64,000 nucleotides of DNA from Ditylenchus dipsaci (lineage: Eukaryota; Nematoda; Chromadorea; Rhabditida; Anguinidae), in the NCBI GenBank assembly GCA_004194705.1, contig SADC01000498.1, positions 29,653 through 93,652 on the forward strand, in the 5' to 3' direction. Both the position numbers and the translations under genes were made by a program. Positions 12,223 to 24,303 of this stretch are shown piece after piece. Position 1 is the first letter of the stretch, and each line of letters opens with the position of its first letter. Under the pieces are notes generated by a model that saw nothing but the letters and a program-made list of their open reading frames with translations, ran no database searches and was not told the origin of the DNA.

Positions 12223-12677
12223 ACAGCCCGAAAATGTTGTTTATTTTGAAAATAATGTTTACCAGCTGAATTTATAAAAATTGAAACGAACAAATTAAAG
12301 TAGAAATAAAATGCAGAATGTTTTTCCAGGAATTTAATTTGCTCATTTTTTTTTCTGTAAATAAAATTTTTTTGTTTTTACTTCAAATAATCTCTTTTTG
12401 TGTATTTTTTCATTACTAGACAGCACAAAAAGAAAAGTCATGCTTTTTGAAGGTCACTTTGAGAAGTTGACGAGCATTTTTATCGCTTCAACAGATCTAA
12501 CATGAAAAAGATCTGAACTGTACGATCACGTTTGCAAATTTTGTTAAAGTTATCTTGTAGAGCATAGTTAATTCGTATAGTGTAGCCGGAATTATTTTGA
12601 CAGATAGCGACAAAAATTTGGAGTTCTAGGTTGAAGAAAACCGAAAAACGCCGAAAAATGCTAATGTGTTTTGTTTG
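12223..12677. other. Intergenic, with a relic of hairpin family C
   Basis: Around 12450-12520 a diverged segment (AAGGTCACTTTGAGAAGTTG, then TTTATCGCTTCAAC) resembles the arms of the large hairpin at 48021-48772. No gene is seen. Confidence 0.35.
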
Positions 12678-13372
12678 TCAAGTGTTCTTGATTGGCTGGG
12701 CACTGGCGCTGGAGAAGACTGGAGACGCTGGAGAGACCCCCGAGGACCGAGCTGGCACTGAACCATCAAAACCACTTGTCACCGGCGCAGGAGAAAAGAA
12801 GTGACTTGAGGCGGAGGACGAAACCATGCGTGAGACTTGGCGGTTCGAGGAAGACGAGATGGAAAGAGTTCCATTGAGAACCTGGAAATAAAGCCGGCCC
12901 TTCCGGACACGAGGACGCATTAGGCGTATCATTTCGAGTTAAACTGGAAATATATCTGCAGGGAGTCTAAGACTCTGAACTGGATAAAAGACTGGCAGAT
13001 ATGCTGAATAAAAATCTGGTGAGATCTGTCTTGAATAGATCAGAAAAATTAAGGTGGCCGAAACCACTACTGTAGGCTATGTCAGGCTCGGACTCAGAAA
13101 GAGAAATATCGCTGGCGATAGAACTGGAAGAAAAAGACTCAGGGCTTGACCTGGTGACCCGATTAAATGGGAAAGTCGACTGTTTTTTTTTGTTAATTTT
13201 TTTCATAAAGTTTTTCGAACCACAGCGAGGTAACATTGTTCTTAGTCAAAATTTGAAGAATTCAAATTTGGCAACAATCACACAGGGGCTACCAAAATGG
13301 GGTCCCACCTATGCAGCAGTAGAAAAAAAAGAGGCTTCGATGGATAAGCGTTTACGTTTTCATCCAAAATGA
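12678..13372. pseudogene. Degenerate GC-richer coding-like region
   Basis: Composition is richer in G and C than the surroundings, and both strands hold open stretches. The plus strand reads as an acidic, charged protein (SELDKRLADMLNKNLVRS, then after a stop MSGSDSEREISLAIELEEK); the minus strand reads as Ser-rich. The plus frames look more protein-like but contain stops. It could be a gag-like or other mobile-element relic. I recognise no domain. Confidence 0.3.
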
Positions 13373-13439
13373 TGTTGCAAGTTCGATATCACGTGTTGAC
13401 ATGCTATTTATTTTTGCTTGTTTGACCAGTTATAGTGAT

Positions 13440-13680
13440 GTGTGTCTAAGGTATTTGCGTGTGCGCATCTTACTCCAAGCAGCGCGCGTCCCTAAAAGAG
13501 GCGCAGGCGGCTATGAGTTGGAGACGCGCGTACTCACTCACCCGAGACATTATTCCGAATAGTACTGTTGATCATAAAATGCATATTGAGTTTCGAGGTT
13601 TTTCCATAGAAAAAAACTATTGTGGTTTCTAACTCACTGGCTTCTTTCACTTCCTTCCACTCCCAATAAAGCGTTTATAT
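13440..13680. mobile_element. Partial, diverged copy of family B
   Basis: Contains GTGTGCGCATCT, a GCGCAGG palindrome and TTGATCATAAAATGCATAT, colinear with other family-B copies. It lies directly upstream of the F-box-like gene. Confidence 0.5.
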
Positions 13681-13824
13681 CCTTCGAAGTTCAAAAGCGC
13701 CAATTTAAATTATTGTTTTGAATTGCCAATTCTGATTGAATAGTCTGGTGATCTTATCTGAAGTAAATTTTAGTGAACCTTTGTCTACTCTCATACCGCC
13801 AATAGAACAAACTCTCCACTATTA

Positions 13825-16800
13825 ATGTTAGCGAAAGAAAACCTGGTAGATATTTTCCAATTCCTGCAGCTGCACGACTGCTTTCATCTATGTATAGCAT
13901 CAAAGGCACTATCTGCTTATGTCAACAAACAAATACATCAAATCTACAAAAACAAGAAGAGGTTAATGATTATAGGAAGATCATTCTTGGTTATCTTAAA
14001 CTTAACAATTTTACGTCTCAGGAAAGAGAGGACTTGCGAAAGAAGATCAATGATGCTGTTAAGAATAAAGACCGTGATGATGGGCTGACTGACATTCAGA
14101 TGATCGTTGAGGTGAAACTTACTCATTCTTAAATTTCTTCAAAAATTGTGTTAAGGAAGAAGTTTTGAGCTGTATGAGTGAAGAGGAAGCTGCTCAGAAG
14201 ATCAAAAAGATGTGAAAATATTGCTGATGGTTGTCGAGGATCTACGTTTTCTTCACTGGCTATATTCCAAGCTCTTTGTTTGTTTATTATTTTATGTTTT
14301 TTTCGCCCTTTCATCTGCTTATTTAGTGTGTTTTGTTTTCTTTTATGACTAGCGACGAGAAGCTGGCATATCTGCGAAAGAAAGTCAGTGAACTAATTGC
14401 TTCTACAACTGATAAATTCACTTTGCAAGTTGCGCTGTGCAAAATCCAGGTTCAAATGTTTTTCGATATTGATGTGCGACTTGTGATTATGATTTTACCA
14501 GGTTAATTTGACGCTTCCTGTCAATAGTACAGCCAACATTGATTCTATTCGTACTGAGATTTTAAAGCTTTTGCCGTTTATTGAATGCAATGATGTGTTG
14601 AGGTCTGTCTTTGTTGATCTCAAGGTTACTTTTAGAGAAATAAACAAAAATAAGATGAAAACTGCCCGTATGGCCAAAAAAGTTGTCCGAGTGTTTTCAA
14701 AAAAGTCACCTGTTTTTCCAATTGTTCTTATAAGAGCAGAACACAGTGTTTTGCTAAGCTCACTGAGAGTCAGAATCTCAATGACAAGGAAACATATGGT
14801 AGTGTCCGGCGATATCGGGAAATCTTATATACGATTTGATAGAGCATCGAAAATCCGGCGCTACTTGGATATACATACCCCCCCCCCCCAATCAAACTTT
14901 TTTAAAAGTGTTTCCAAGCACACTATATCGACCTAAAATGGCCTCAGGAGTTCAAAAAAGCATTATTTTTAAGTTCTGGTCAATAAAAAACTGAGTTTTG
15001 GGTCCACCCAAAAGCTCTCATTTTGACTATTTTTGAATGGATTTAGGTCTGTATTTGGGTGGAAATGGACCAAAAAGGCCCAATTTTGAATGAAAAGGAG
15101 GATGTTGAACATAGTTTTGAATACTGTTGCCTACCGCATAAATAAACTCTGGTATGCATGCATTTTTATGCATCCAGAGTCACTTTCGAGTGATTTGCGT
15201 CTAAGGTATGTGGGTGTGCGCATCTCAACCCCAAGCAAAGGGGACCTCCGGGGGCGCAGGAGGGTTGGTTGGTTAGAGATGCGCGCACTCACTTAACTTA
15301 GACATAATTACGAGCAAGACTCTTAATCAAAAATGTATTAAGAGGCTATTTTCGCCAAGTCCATGTGAAAAACATAGTAAAACAGGCAAAAAGTTGAAAT
15401 ATCAAAAAGCTCAAAACTCAATTTTTATTGAACAGAACTTAAAAATAATGTCTTTTTTGAACTTCCGATGCGATTTTGAGTCGATATAGGGTGTTTTGAA
15501 ACACTTTTAAAAAAGTTGATTTAGGGGGGGGGTATATCCAAGTATGGTCGAAAATCCTTAGTTCACTCAGAGATTCTTTTTCAATGAACGGCCTCATTTT
15601 TAAAATCAATAATGCGTTTGAAAGCTGAGCATATTTTTCTAACTTATGTATCTTATAATCATTTTTTTTCAAAAATGTGTGCTTCTGTAGTCCAGTTTTT
15701 GAGGGTGGTGTCGACTACGATTCCTCGCGCCTATTCCTATTTTTTCGGAATTTTGATGTGTTTTAGCCACAATTAATTTTTTTGCACTTGAATAAGGTAA
15801 TAAAAAATAATTTCAATGAAAAAAATAAGAAAGCACAAGAACAGTTTGCAATGATTGCCCTTTAACAAGCCATTTTACAGCGAATCAACTATATCAACGC
15901 AATGTCGAACTACTGTTAAGTAGAGGAACTTTTAAAGACTTAAGAAGACATTTATGGATACAACAGTACAAGTACCTCGAAAAAGATTTAACTAAAAAAT
16001 TCTTCTCTACGCAATTTATTACTGCTATGTAAAGCTGGTGATTGCTAAAGCTAAGAGCTGTTCTTGTGCTTTTCTCACCCTTTTCATCAAAAAAATTTTT
16101 TCATTATCTTGTACAAGTGCAAATAAATAAAATTGTGACTAGAACACATTTAAAAGCCAAAAAATGCAAAAAAATCAAATTCCGGAACAAAAATTAGAAA
16201 ATAGACGCGAGGAACCGAAGTCAAAACATCCTCGATAACAGATAGCTTCACCACTGGACTACAGAAGCACAAATTTTCGAAAATGATTATCAGATACATA
16301 AGCTAGAAAATTATGCTTTGCTTTAAACGCAGCCTTGATTTTAAAAATAGCCTCTGTAAGATAAATCTTATTTTCAGATATATTATTTGCTATCGTTGCA
16401 TTGCAAACTGCCAATTTCGAAACTCTGACAATCAGAATCATGTCTGAGGTAAGTAAGTGCGCGCATCTCTAACGTTCAAGCTTTCTGCGCACCCTTCAGG
16501 GGCGCAGGGGCTTGGGTTGAGATGCGCACACCCACATACCTGAGAACCGAAGGCTGAAAAAAAGGAACAAAAGAGAGGGGACTTATTAGAGGTTGGCAAG
16601 TTATTAGAGGGCGGGTAGTTAATAGAGTGAATACGGTATTTGGTTGAATTTAGATACATTAGATGGAATACCTAGATGTCCCACAATTTTTTCAAAAAAA
16701 AATTATTGAACTTTAGTTTTCATGTTTTGGTCACTGGAGCTGGGCAAAATAGTCTCTAAATGCATTTTTGTTCAAGAGTACTTCTCGGAATTATGTCTAA

Positions 16801-17745
16801 GGTAAGTGAGTGCGCGCATCTCTGACCAACCAAGCCCCTTGCGCCTGCTTCGGGGCAGGGGGCTTGGCTGCCTGTGGTTCAGATGCGCACACCCTTTTGA
16901 TGCGCACACATATCTTAGACGCAAATCACTCGATAGTGACTCTGGAAACATAAAAATGTATGCTTGCCAGAGTTTCTTTATGCGGTTGCCTCAATTAAGA
17001 AAGCTATATTCAACATTTTTTTGTTCATGAGCCCTGCGTGATTAGAGTGCCGTTTTCAATCTCTCTCTCTCCGTATATCTCCCTATACATATGTCTAAAA
17101 TTAAAAAAAAACAGCTGGCTTTCTCAGTAAATCAGGGTCCTGAAAAACAAATATTAGGTGATCTTCTCCATCCGAGAGCTCTGCGTGGGAGAAGTGAGGC
17201 TGGTATTCTATACTCAAGCGAACGTGCAAGTTTTCTGACAAAACGCTTAATGTTTCTGATTTTATAAGAAAATTGAAAAAGCGGGTGACTTTTTCTTGGA
17301 AAATGGGCAACTTTCTTGACGAAAAGGGGAGCTTTTTTTCGTCATCCGAAAAAAAAACTAACGAAATATTCTATTCCCTATGTTTAGCAATCGATCGAAT
17401 TTTTCTCGATTATCGAAAACACTGATGTGTTGAAGTCTGTCTCAAGTCATTCCGAGGTTTTTTCAGAGAAAAAACAGTTGTGCTGTCTGACTCACTTTGT
17501 TTAGGACTGGATGGAGAGCGAAGACGTAAAAAAGCATCGCGCTGAGCTGTTGAAAAACGGAATCCATTCTTTTCGTGTGCTCTTAACAATGTGCCGAATC
17601 TGAGAATGATTCTGTGGAAAATAAGGACTCACATAATAGATTATACGTCCGAGTTCCAGATGCTATAAAGTTGCAGATGAAAAGTGACCTGACCAAAATC
17701 AACAACATCACCGTGCTCCACACAGTATTTAATAAAATTGCTTAA
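13825..17745 (+). CDS. F-box-like protein with helical repeat modules, five exons
   Basis: Exons 13825-14111, 14156-14211, 14353-14449, 14502-14624 and 17505-17745. The first 40 residues (NLVDIFQFLQLHDCFHLCI) fit an F-box, the motif that docks substrates onto SCF ubiquitin ligases. The remainder contains repeated helical blocks beginning LRKKINDAV, LRKKVSELI and HRAELLKNGI. All junctions are GT-AG, and intron phases are consistent once three homopolymer bases are restored (near 13950, 17560 and 17675), giving 268 residues. Intron 2-3 spacing is short (44 and 141 bp), whereas the last intron holds family-B elements and an inverted SINE-like pair. The small ORFs annotated singly here are fragments of this one gene. 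The F-box call is by pattern and is the weakest part; the exon chain is stronger. Confidence 0.55.
14856..15550. mobile_element. Family B element, full length (about 695 bp)
   Basis: Long terminal inverted repeats (over 100 bp) begin CGGCGCTACTTGGATATAC and contain a poly-C run (poly-G at the right), TATATCGACCT and GTTCTGGTCAATAAAAAA. The same 6 bp, AAAATC, flank both ends. The centre carries GCGCATCTCAAC and a GC-rich palindrome. No open frame supports a transposase, so the element is non-autonomous. It lies in the last intron of the F-box-like gene. Confidence 0.8.
15598..16345. repeat. Inverted pair of SINE-like units
   Basis: Plus-strand 15598-15790 and the complement of 16130-16345 match over about 200 bp (AACTTATGTATCT, GTGCTTCTGTAGTCCAGT, TTCCTCGCG, AATTTTTTTGCACTTG). 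The right copy on the minus strand contains TAGTCCAGTGGTGAAGC, which resembles a tRNA A box. This suggests two opposed tRNA-derived SINE copies. Confidence 0.45.
16440..17030. mobile_element. Two partial family-B copies
   Basis: At 16440-16545 and 16715-17030 the blocks GTGCGCGCATCTC, GCGCAGGGGCTTGG, GATGCGCACACCC and CAAATCACTCGA appear in family-B order, in the orientation opposite to 14856-15550. A short family-A-like end (TTATTAGAGG to GAATACGGTA) lies between them at about 16580-16637. Confidence 0.6.
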
Positions 17746-18094
17746 TTGGAGTTATTTGTGAGTTGCATATCTTTAAGTTGTTATAAAGTGCGCTTCACTT
17801 GATAAATGCTGTACAAGTTGTGTTTGTTTTAATGACGAGTAATAGTCCTTTTTAAAAAAGGACAAACTTTAGAATGAGTGTGTTGGGTGTTGGTTTTGTT
17901 AGTAATTTGATTAGAAAATGAGATTTTGCAAGCTCAAGTTAACCTAGCTTTTATTTTGAAGTCCTGATTTTTCACACTGATCAATATCACCAGGAAGCCA
18001 ACAAGAATTTTTTGTCTTTTGAATTCCTGAATATCGATTAGTCTAAACAAAATTAGGAATATAAAATAGAAATTAAGTTAACTATGGTTAACTA
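17746..18094. other. Intergenic, downstream of the F-box-like gene
   Basis: AT-rich, with no repeat or exon recognised. Confidence 0.4.
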
Positions 18095-18300
18095 TATAAC
18101 CATGTTTTACGCGACGTGTACGAAATTCGAACTGCCAGGGGACACTTTTCTTTCGTCTCTCCCTGTACTCTTTCAAGTATTTCAAACGATTTCAAAGAGT
18201 AGAGTGTGAGACGAAAGAGAAGTGTCTCTCGCCAATTCAAATTTTGCACATGGTGCTGTTCGCCGTAGCTAACCGTGTTCTCTAAACCGTGGTCCTTTAA
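18095..18300. mobile_element. Hairpin element family O, copy 2
   Basis: Left arm TGTACGAAATTCGAACTGCC, right arm its complement (CGCCAATTCAAATTTTGCAC), with CTCTCCCTGTACTCTTT and its complement AAAGAGTAGAGTGTGAGA inside. Same layout as 9306-9510. Confidence 0.6.
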
Positions 18301-18687
18301 GCTTGCAGAATCCCATTTACTAGCCGAAATATCATATCCCTCCCCCTAAACTCTGTCCTCTTTAAAATAAATAAGTTGATGGTTGAAATTTGCGGTAAAA
18401 TTAGATTTGAGCCACTTACTTAGAGAGAACTTTGTCTTGAACAGTCTCGGTTGCAGTTTACAATCCGCCTCCAACCCCCCCCTCCGTGGGGGAATTGTAA
18501 ACTCAAGCCCAGTCCTCAAGGCATATAATTAGGTACAATCGCACTTTAGGCATCCTCAACCAGAGAGAAAAAAAGTTTATGCATCCAATAAATACTTTAG
18601 GCATCCATAAAAATTCGACTTTTTAGAAATAGTCGAAAACCATTTTAAAGCAATTATTTTGCTGTAAAAAAACCGAAAAAGCAATTT

Positions 18688-19129
18688 CGACCCTACCGGA
18701 GTATACATTACCAAGCCAACCAAGCCTCTGCGCCCCGAAGGGGCGCAGAGGGCTTGGTTGCTTGGGTTGAGATGCGCACACCCACATACCTTAGACGCAA
18801 ATCACTCGAAAGTGACTCTGGATGCATAAAAATGTACCAGAGTATATTTATGCGGTAGGCCCAGTCAACAAAACTATGTTCAACATCTTCCTTTTCACAC
18901 TAAATTGGCCCTTTTTTCCTTTCCCACCCTAATATGGCCCTAAATGCCTTCATATTGGTCAAAATAGTATATTTGGGTGGTCCCAAAACTCAGTTTTTTA
19001 TTGACTAGAACACAAGAATAATGCCTTTTCGAGCTTCTAAGGCAATTTAGGTCGATATAGAGTGTTTGGAAACACTTTAAAAAAATTTCATTTGGGGGGG
19101 GGGGGGGTGCGTATACTCCGGTAGCGCCG
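18688..19129. mobile_element. Family B element with a shortened left arm
   Basis: Begins CGACCCTACCGGAGTATAC and ends GTATACTCCGGTAGCGCCG, flanked on both sides by CAATTT. Most of the left arm is deleted. The right arm keeps a poly-G run and the TATATAGAGTGTTTGGAAAC block. Confidence 0.75.
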
Positions 19130-19799
19130 CAATTTCTATGGAACTTTGGGCTATAATGGGGTGGAAAGAAAATAATGAAAAGCCAATTATTTTAACCACT
19201 CTCTACCTAGTTTTTGCTGTTTTATCATGTTTTTTCAGCTCGGCTGTGGCAAAAATAGACTTTATATGCATTTTCTGATCAAGAAAACTTCTTGATTTCA
19301 TGTCTAAGGTGGGGGAGGGTCGTATGGTAACTGTTAGAGTAAAAGCAAGTAGCGCGAAATTTTCTTGTATACTCTATACATGTGGTTATTAAGGATGCCT
19401 AACTTTCTATGGATGCCTAAAATACGGATTCTGCACTAGAGCCAAATTTTTTCTATAAAATTGAAAAAGAAAATTTAGAGATCTCTGTGCTAGGCAATGA
19501 TTGTGTTCACAGACGAGCTTGCTAACTCAGCTACTAATTTTTATGTAATATTGATTTCAATAAATGTCTCTTCTTTTCCAATGCTATTTCGCGGTTATTG
19601 GTGTGTGTGAGCTAGCAGTGCAATAGCTCATAGCTCAGAGCATAGCTCTGACATATCAACTTATCATGTTTTTTCTATAAGAAAGTAGTTTTCAGCTGCT
19701 TGGTATGTTATTTTTACTTTTTTTTGTATTTTTCAAAAAAAAAATTCGTATTCATCGTATTTTTAAGTATTTAATTAATTAGTTACTTGAGCTTTTGAG

Positions 19800-20540
19800 C
19801 CCTTTTTCAAAGAGGGCAACATTTTTTTGTATCGCTTTTTCATACCGAATATACTTTTTCGTGCCGAATCTGATTTGTAACAGATTCACTTTTTTATACC
19901 ACTTCACTTCTTTTTGTACCAAATTTCTCTTATTCTGTACGTAACCTAATTTTCTGTCCGACACCAAGCAAATTTTGCATTATTTTGCAAGAATTTGAAT
20001 GAATTGAATTGAATTGCAAGAATTGAAAATGACCTGGTGCTCCGAACTCCACCCGTGGATAGCCAGAAGCCCCTAGAAGTGGGTTTTTTAGAAATTTTCA
20101 CTATAGGAAAGTAACCTTTTTCCGAAAAAATCAATTGAGTGGATCAGAATTCCAGTCTGCTCTAAACCCTAAACCACTCAAAACCACGTTGAACCTGAAA
20201 TTCTGAGCGATTCAGCCGAGCGGACCGGAATTCTGATCCGCTCAATTTATTTTTCGGAAAAAGTTTACCATTCCCCCTTAGTAAACCCTTTAAAACCAAT
20301 TTTTAGGGCTTTTGGCCATTCCGGGGGATTCCGACCAATCCAAGTCCTTTTCAGACTACAAAATTTGAATTCTTGCAAAATTATGCAAAATTTCTCAGGT
20401 CTTGGACAGAAAATCAGGTTTGGAACAAAAAAATTGTACAAAAAAGTATTTAAGTTACTAGAAGAAGTGAATTTGGTACAAATTAGATTTGGTAAAAAAA
20501 GTATATTCGACCCTGAAAAAAAGCTGAAAAAAAGGAAATT
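19800..20540. repeat. Large inverted repeat
   Basis: Blocks on the left (CGAATATACTTTTTCGTGCC, TTTTGCATTATTTTGCAAGA, GAGTGGATCAGAATTCC) recur inverted on the right in reverse order (GGAATTCTGATCCGCTC near 20233, TCTTGCAAAATTATGCAAAA near 20373, GTATATTCG near 20500). Arms are roughly 250-300 bp. The ORFs on each strand here are mirror images of each other and not genes. Confidence 0.65.
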
Positions 20541-20807
20541 GACCCTAAAATCAAATTTCGGACCATGTTCCTTTCAGAGTATTTTTTAAAAAAACCTACC
20601 CTGAAAGAACACAATGTTAAAAACACCATTCAAATTTAGGGGGGGGGGTGAGTAATGGATAAATATTTATTAGAAAGGATAATACGAACCTGATTTTCGT
20701 CTGGAATCAAATCCTTTTGAAAATATTAAACAAGAGTAACAACAAAAAAACAAATGCTTTGTATTCTGAATTTTTTCGTATAATGAAATTTTAGTTAGTG
20801 AATTAAA

Positions 20808-23693
20808 ATGCTGACTTTAAAATATTGCTCTACATTTCTACTGCTATTACTTTTTCGCATTGAACCTTTAAGGATTTTTGTTAAAGGTAAAGATAAAATT
20901 TTATATAAATAATTACAGTACAGGGGAACTAAGGCAATTTTTTGGGAGTCGGCCGAACATACATTTATTTAAAACTTCAAATCTACCGGTTTCGAAATAT
21001 CTTACCCTATTGTTTATATTCGATTCTTTATCAGTTCACTATTACAGGTGACTCTACAAAAAACTCTTCTGAGCTAAATGATTTTTCCAACAATCAAAAA
21101 ATCGACATTTCTCAAGAAAATCTTGACTATTTAGACCCTTTAACTGTCAGTGAAACGAAGTTATTGTCTCAAATAGATGACTTGATAAAAAAATATCCAA
21201 AACTAGCTGAAAAAAATGTGATAGAAAATGTAAAATCTAAGTTGAAGAAAGCTACGCTATCTGAAGAAACCCAATTATAATCACAGAGTGCAAAAAACTT
21301 CTGCGTAACTTTTCAGCAAACAACGGAAGAATAAATCCTCATCGCTATTTCACATACCAAAAGTTTAAAATAATTCACCAACTAGCACTTCTAGAAAGCG
21401 AAAGTTTAGACAAAGCTATGTTAAAAAGTATGTGGATGAGCACAAGAGCAACCAGCAAAATCTCAAAATGGTTTGAAAAAGCAGTGATTGTAGGAGCAGG
21501 TCCTATCGGGCTCTACTCTGCATTTCAGCTATTTCTGGCTGGCATAAATGTGACTCTGGTCAATGACCGACCAAAATATGCTCGAAATCAAGTTCTATAT
21601 TTGAACGCAGACTGGATATTTGAGCTGAGACTTTTGCTGGGAACCAGTTTTTCAACGCCGACTTCGGAAGAATTTGTTAGAGAAGACGTTAGACCTTTTA
21701 TAAATTTAAAAATTTGGAAAATGCCTTAAAAACCCGACTATTATCTTTGGCAAAATATTTGCAGGAAGAAAATAAAAAATTTGTGCCACTTAAGCTGCTA
21801 TATGGTAGAGCTGTAGAAAGCATTCAATTTCCTACAGTTGAGAATCCTGGTTACAAAGCTGTTTTAAAATCATCGAAAATTGGAAATACGAATACTATTG
21901 AGTTTGACTTACTCTTTTGTGCTGCCGGAGTCAACAAAAGTTTTGCAACACTTATTTGGGTATCCCCAAAGAGCATACTATCCCGAAAGCTATGGAATAG
22001 CAGTATTTGTCAAAGAGAAGAATACAAAAATGAAGATTTTGCAAGACTTAGGAAAATCGAAAAAACATCTTTTGAAGAGTTAGAGAAAATGTTTGAAAAA
22101 GAAAAATTTGAAAATTACTTTACCTCAAAGAAACTCAGAAAAAAATATGCTAATATTAGTTCAGAGATGAGCAAACACAATCTTTCAATCTGGCCTTGTG
22201 ATACTGAAAATACTTTTATTTTGCCTCAATTGTGCATCCCGTTTTTTCAAAATTTTTGAGAGATTTGCAGAATGAAAAGAACAGTTTTTCTTTATCACAA
22301 GCTGATATTAAGAAAATTAAGGATGATGTTGGAAGAAATATATCGTTGCTCTAGCAAAAATATACATTAACAGCTATCGAGATAATGTTGAACAAGTAAA
22401 GATAAATGAGGATCAGTCAATGAAAAATAACATGCTTAATATAGGTATTTTTTAGACGATAAGTAAAAATACGAAAAAGCCAAGTGCCGCTCCCTTCAAA
22501 ATAGTATTTTCCTAAAGGCCACCTTTTTGTTCCCTTGATTTTTTTCACCTCAATCCATTGCAGTGTGGAGTGTGCTGGTCTTTGCAGCGAAGCGGCCAAA
22601 TACCCGATGTAAAAGGTGTGAAATAGGCGAGAAAGGAACAAAGGTTGCTTAGAAAAAAAAAACTCTTTGGATTGGGGGCGGCCACTTGGGCTGCTGTTGT
22701 AAAAATGCCCCTTTGGGCGAAAAAGTGCCTTTTTTTAGTGGAAGTGTACCCGTGTACTAGCGAATTCGAACCAGCATCTTTGGCTGTGAGTATATGAGGT
22801 ACTTTACCGACGCTTTTTTTAGAATTGCTCAAAAACCACTCAGGAGTGGCCAAAAACCAAAAATAACTGGTTCTTCAGGGTTCACTAAAGTTTTGCAAAC
22901 ACTTTTGAAAAAAAACGATTGAGCAGATCAGAATTATAGTCCGATGGGATTAATCGCCCAGAATTCTACACAGATCCACCCTGAAACACTCTGAACCACC
23001 CAAATCTGGTTAAAATCCGTTAACCATTCACTATGTATATTAAGATCCAAATCCTGTGAACACATCCATATTTGACTTGATCCAATATGCTTTGGACAAG
23101 CCTGCTGTAAAATACCAAGTTCTAGGCCATTCAGCTATATTAGTAGCTGTAGGCGACGCTGCGGCTAGTCCGCATTTTTATAGTAGCACTGGCTTAGCTA
23201 CCGGAAAGAAAAGTGTAAATTCTGCAATAAAACTGATCAAGGATTACAATAATAGTATCAGCACGACAGATTCGCTAATAAACAGCATAAATACCGAATT
23301 TCAAGAAATAAAAAAAGATGTGCTTGAAAACGGTAAGCCATATGTAGAGCCTAGACTACCAGATGAAATCGACAGAATAGCCGTCAAATCCATGTGTTCA
23401 GAGCTGAAAAAATGAAAAAAGAAGCAGTCCTGGAGCGTAATCTTGAGTTCAAAATAAAAAATAATCTTTTTTCAACTAAATTACACTTCGCCATAGAAAT
23501 TGGTGGAAAAACATTTTCTGCTAAAGTCACTAACAAGGGCGAAATTCAGATAGGAAATGATGTGCCCAATACATATGCCACTATTGCTCAGGCTGTTATT
23601 TCTTTGAAGAATACAGTTAACGCTAACCATAATGCAAATCAAAAAAAGTTGTTCTCCACCTGGCTTCGACAATGTTTTCGGCCTAAACTTTGA
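20808..23693 (+). CDS. Secreted FAD-dependent oxidoreductase, three exons
   Basis: Exons 20808-20886, 21048-22444 and 23045-23693, all joined in phase 1. Exon 1 encodes a hydrophobic leader (YCSTFLLLLLF) that looks like a signal peptide. Exon 2 carries the dinucleotide-binding motif VIVGAGPIGLYSAF followed by an acidic-end strand and KYARNQVLYL at about residues 170-205, reminiscent of MICAL-type flavin monooxygenases. Exon 3 has the second FAD motif VAVGDAAASPHFYSSTGLATG-like at about residue 530. Eight single-base homopolymer insertions (near 21268, 21708, 21936, 21941, 22030, 22243, 22337 and 23386) make it one continuous frame of 710 residues. An AATAAA lies at 23869. The long N- and C-terminal extensions match nothing I recognise. 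The substrate is unknown; acquisition from bacteria is possible but not shown. Confidence 0.7.
22740..22815 (-). repeat. tRNA-like Pol III promoter (SINE candidate)
   Basis: On the minus strand GTCGGTAAAGTACC, an A-box-like sequence, is followed by GGTTCGAATTC, a near-perfect B box, at tRNA-like spacing. It lies in intron 2 of the oxidoreductase gene. No full cloverleaf is evident. Confidence 0.35.
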
Positions 23694-24303
23694 AATTTTT
23701 TACTAGTTTGGCTTGGACAGTCTGGTCTGAATTTTCAAGCTCGTTGATCTTTTCTTGATAAAGGCTGCAACTTTAAAAAGCGATGTTGACTGCTTTGTGT
23801 CATCCACTGATTCTTGTTTTTTTATGCGAATTCTACTGCCTCTTATTGTTTTAAATGTTTTTATATTCAATAAAAAGCTGAAAATATTTGTTTTTGATTT
23901 TTCAAGTCGTACTACAGTGGAGTGCTATATATTTTTTAATCGGCTTGATTTCAATTTTTTTGTCTGGCGCAGATTTTACCGTATTCACCTCGAAGTTCAA
24001 CCACTATATTTGACTGCTAAGCTTCATATGAAATCGCGAAATCGGCGCAGTAACTGACAGTGAATCAGTGCTGGAATCATTGCAATCGATTGCTCGATAG
24101 TTTCGACCCTAAAACTGTAATATGGAAAAAAATAGGTTACACACACTAAGAATCGAACCTAAGAGTTCAAAACATTTTATTTTCCGTGGGTCAACGTTTT
24201 TTCCTCAAACTTTTTTGAAAATAAAAAGGGCAAAGAAAAATGGCTTTTTCTCTTATTACCAAAAAATTTAAAATATAGTCTAACAAGAGAGTAACCATGA
24301 CTG
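23694..24303. other. Intergenic, 3' side of the oxidoreductase gene
   Basis: Holds the probable polyadenylation signal of the upstream gene. The open frame at 23755-24057 is Phe-rich and AT-driven and is not supported as a gene. Confidence 0.4.

Noticed and set aside
14508..14936. 142-codon plus-strand ORF
   Set aside because: Only the first 40 codons are a real exon of the F-box-like gene; the rest runs through an intron into a family-B element.
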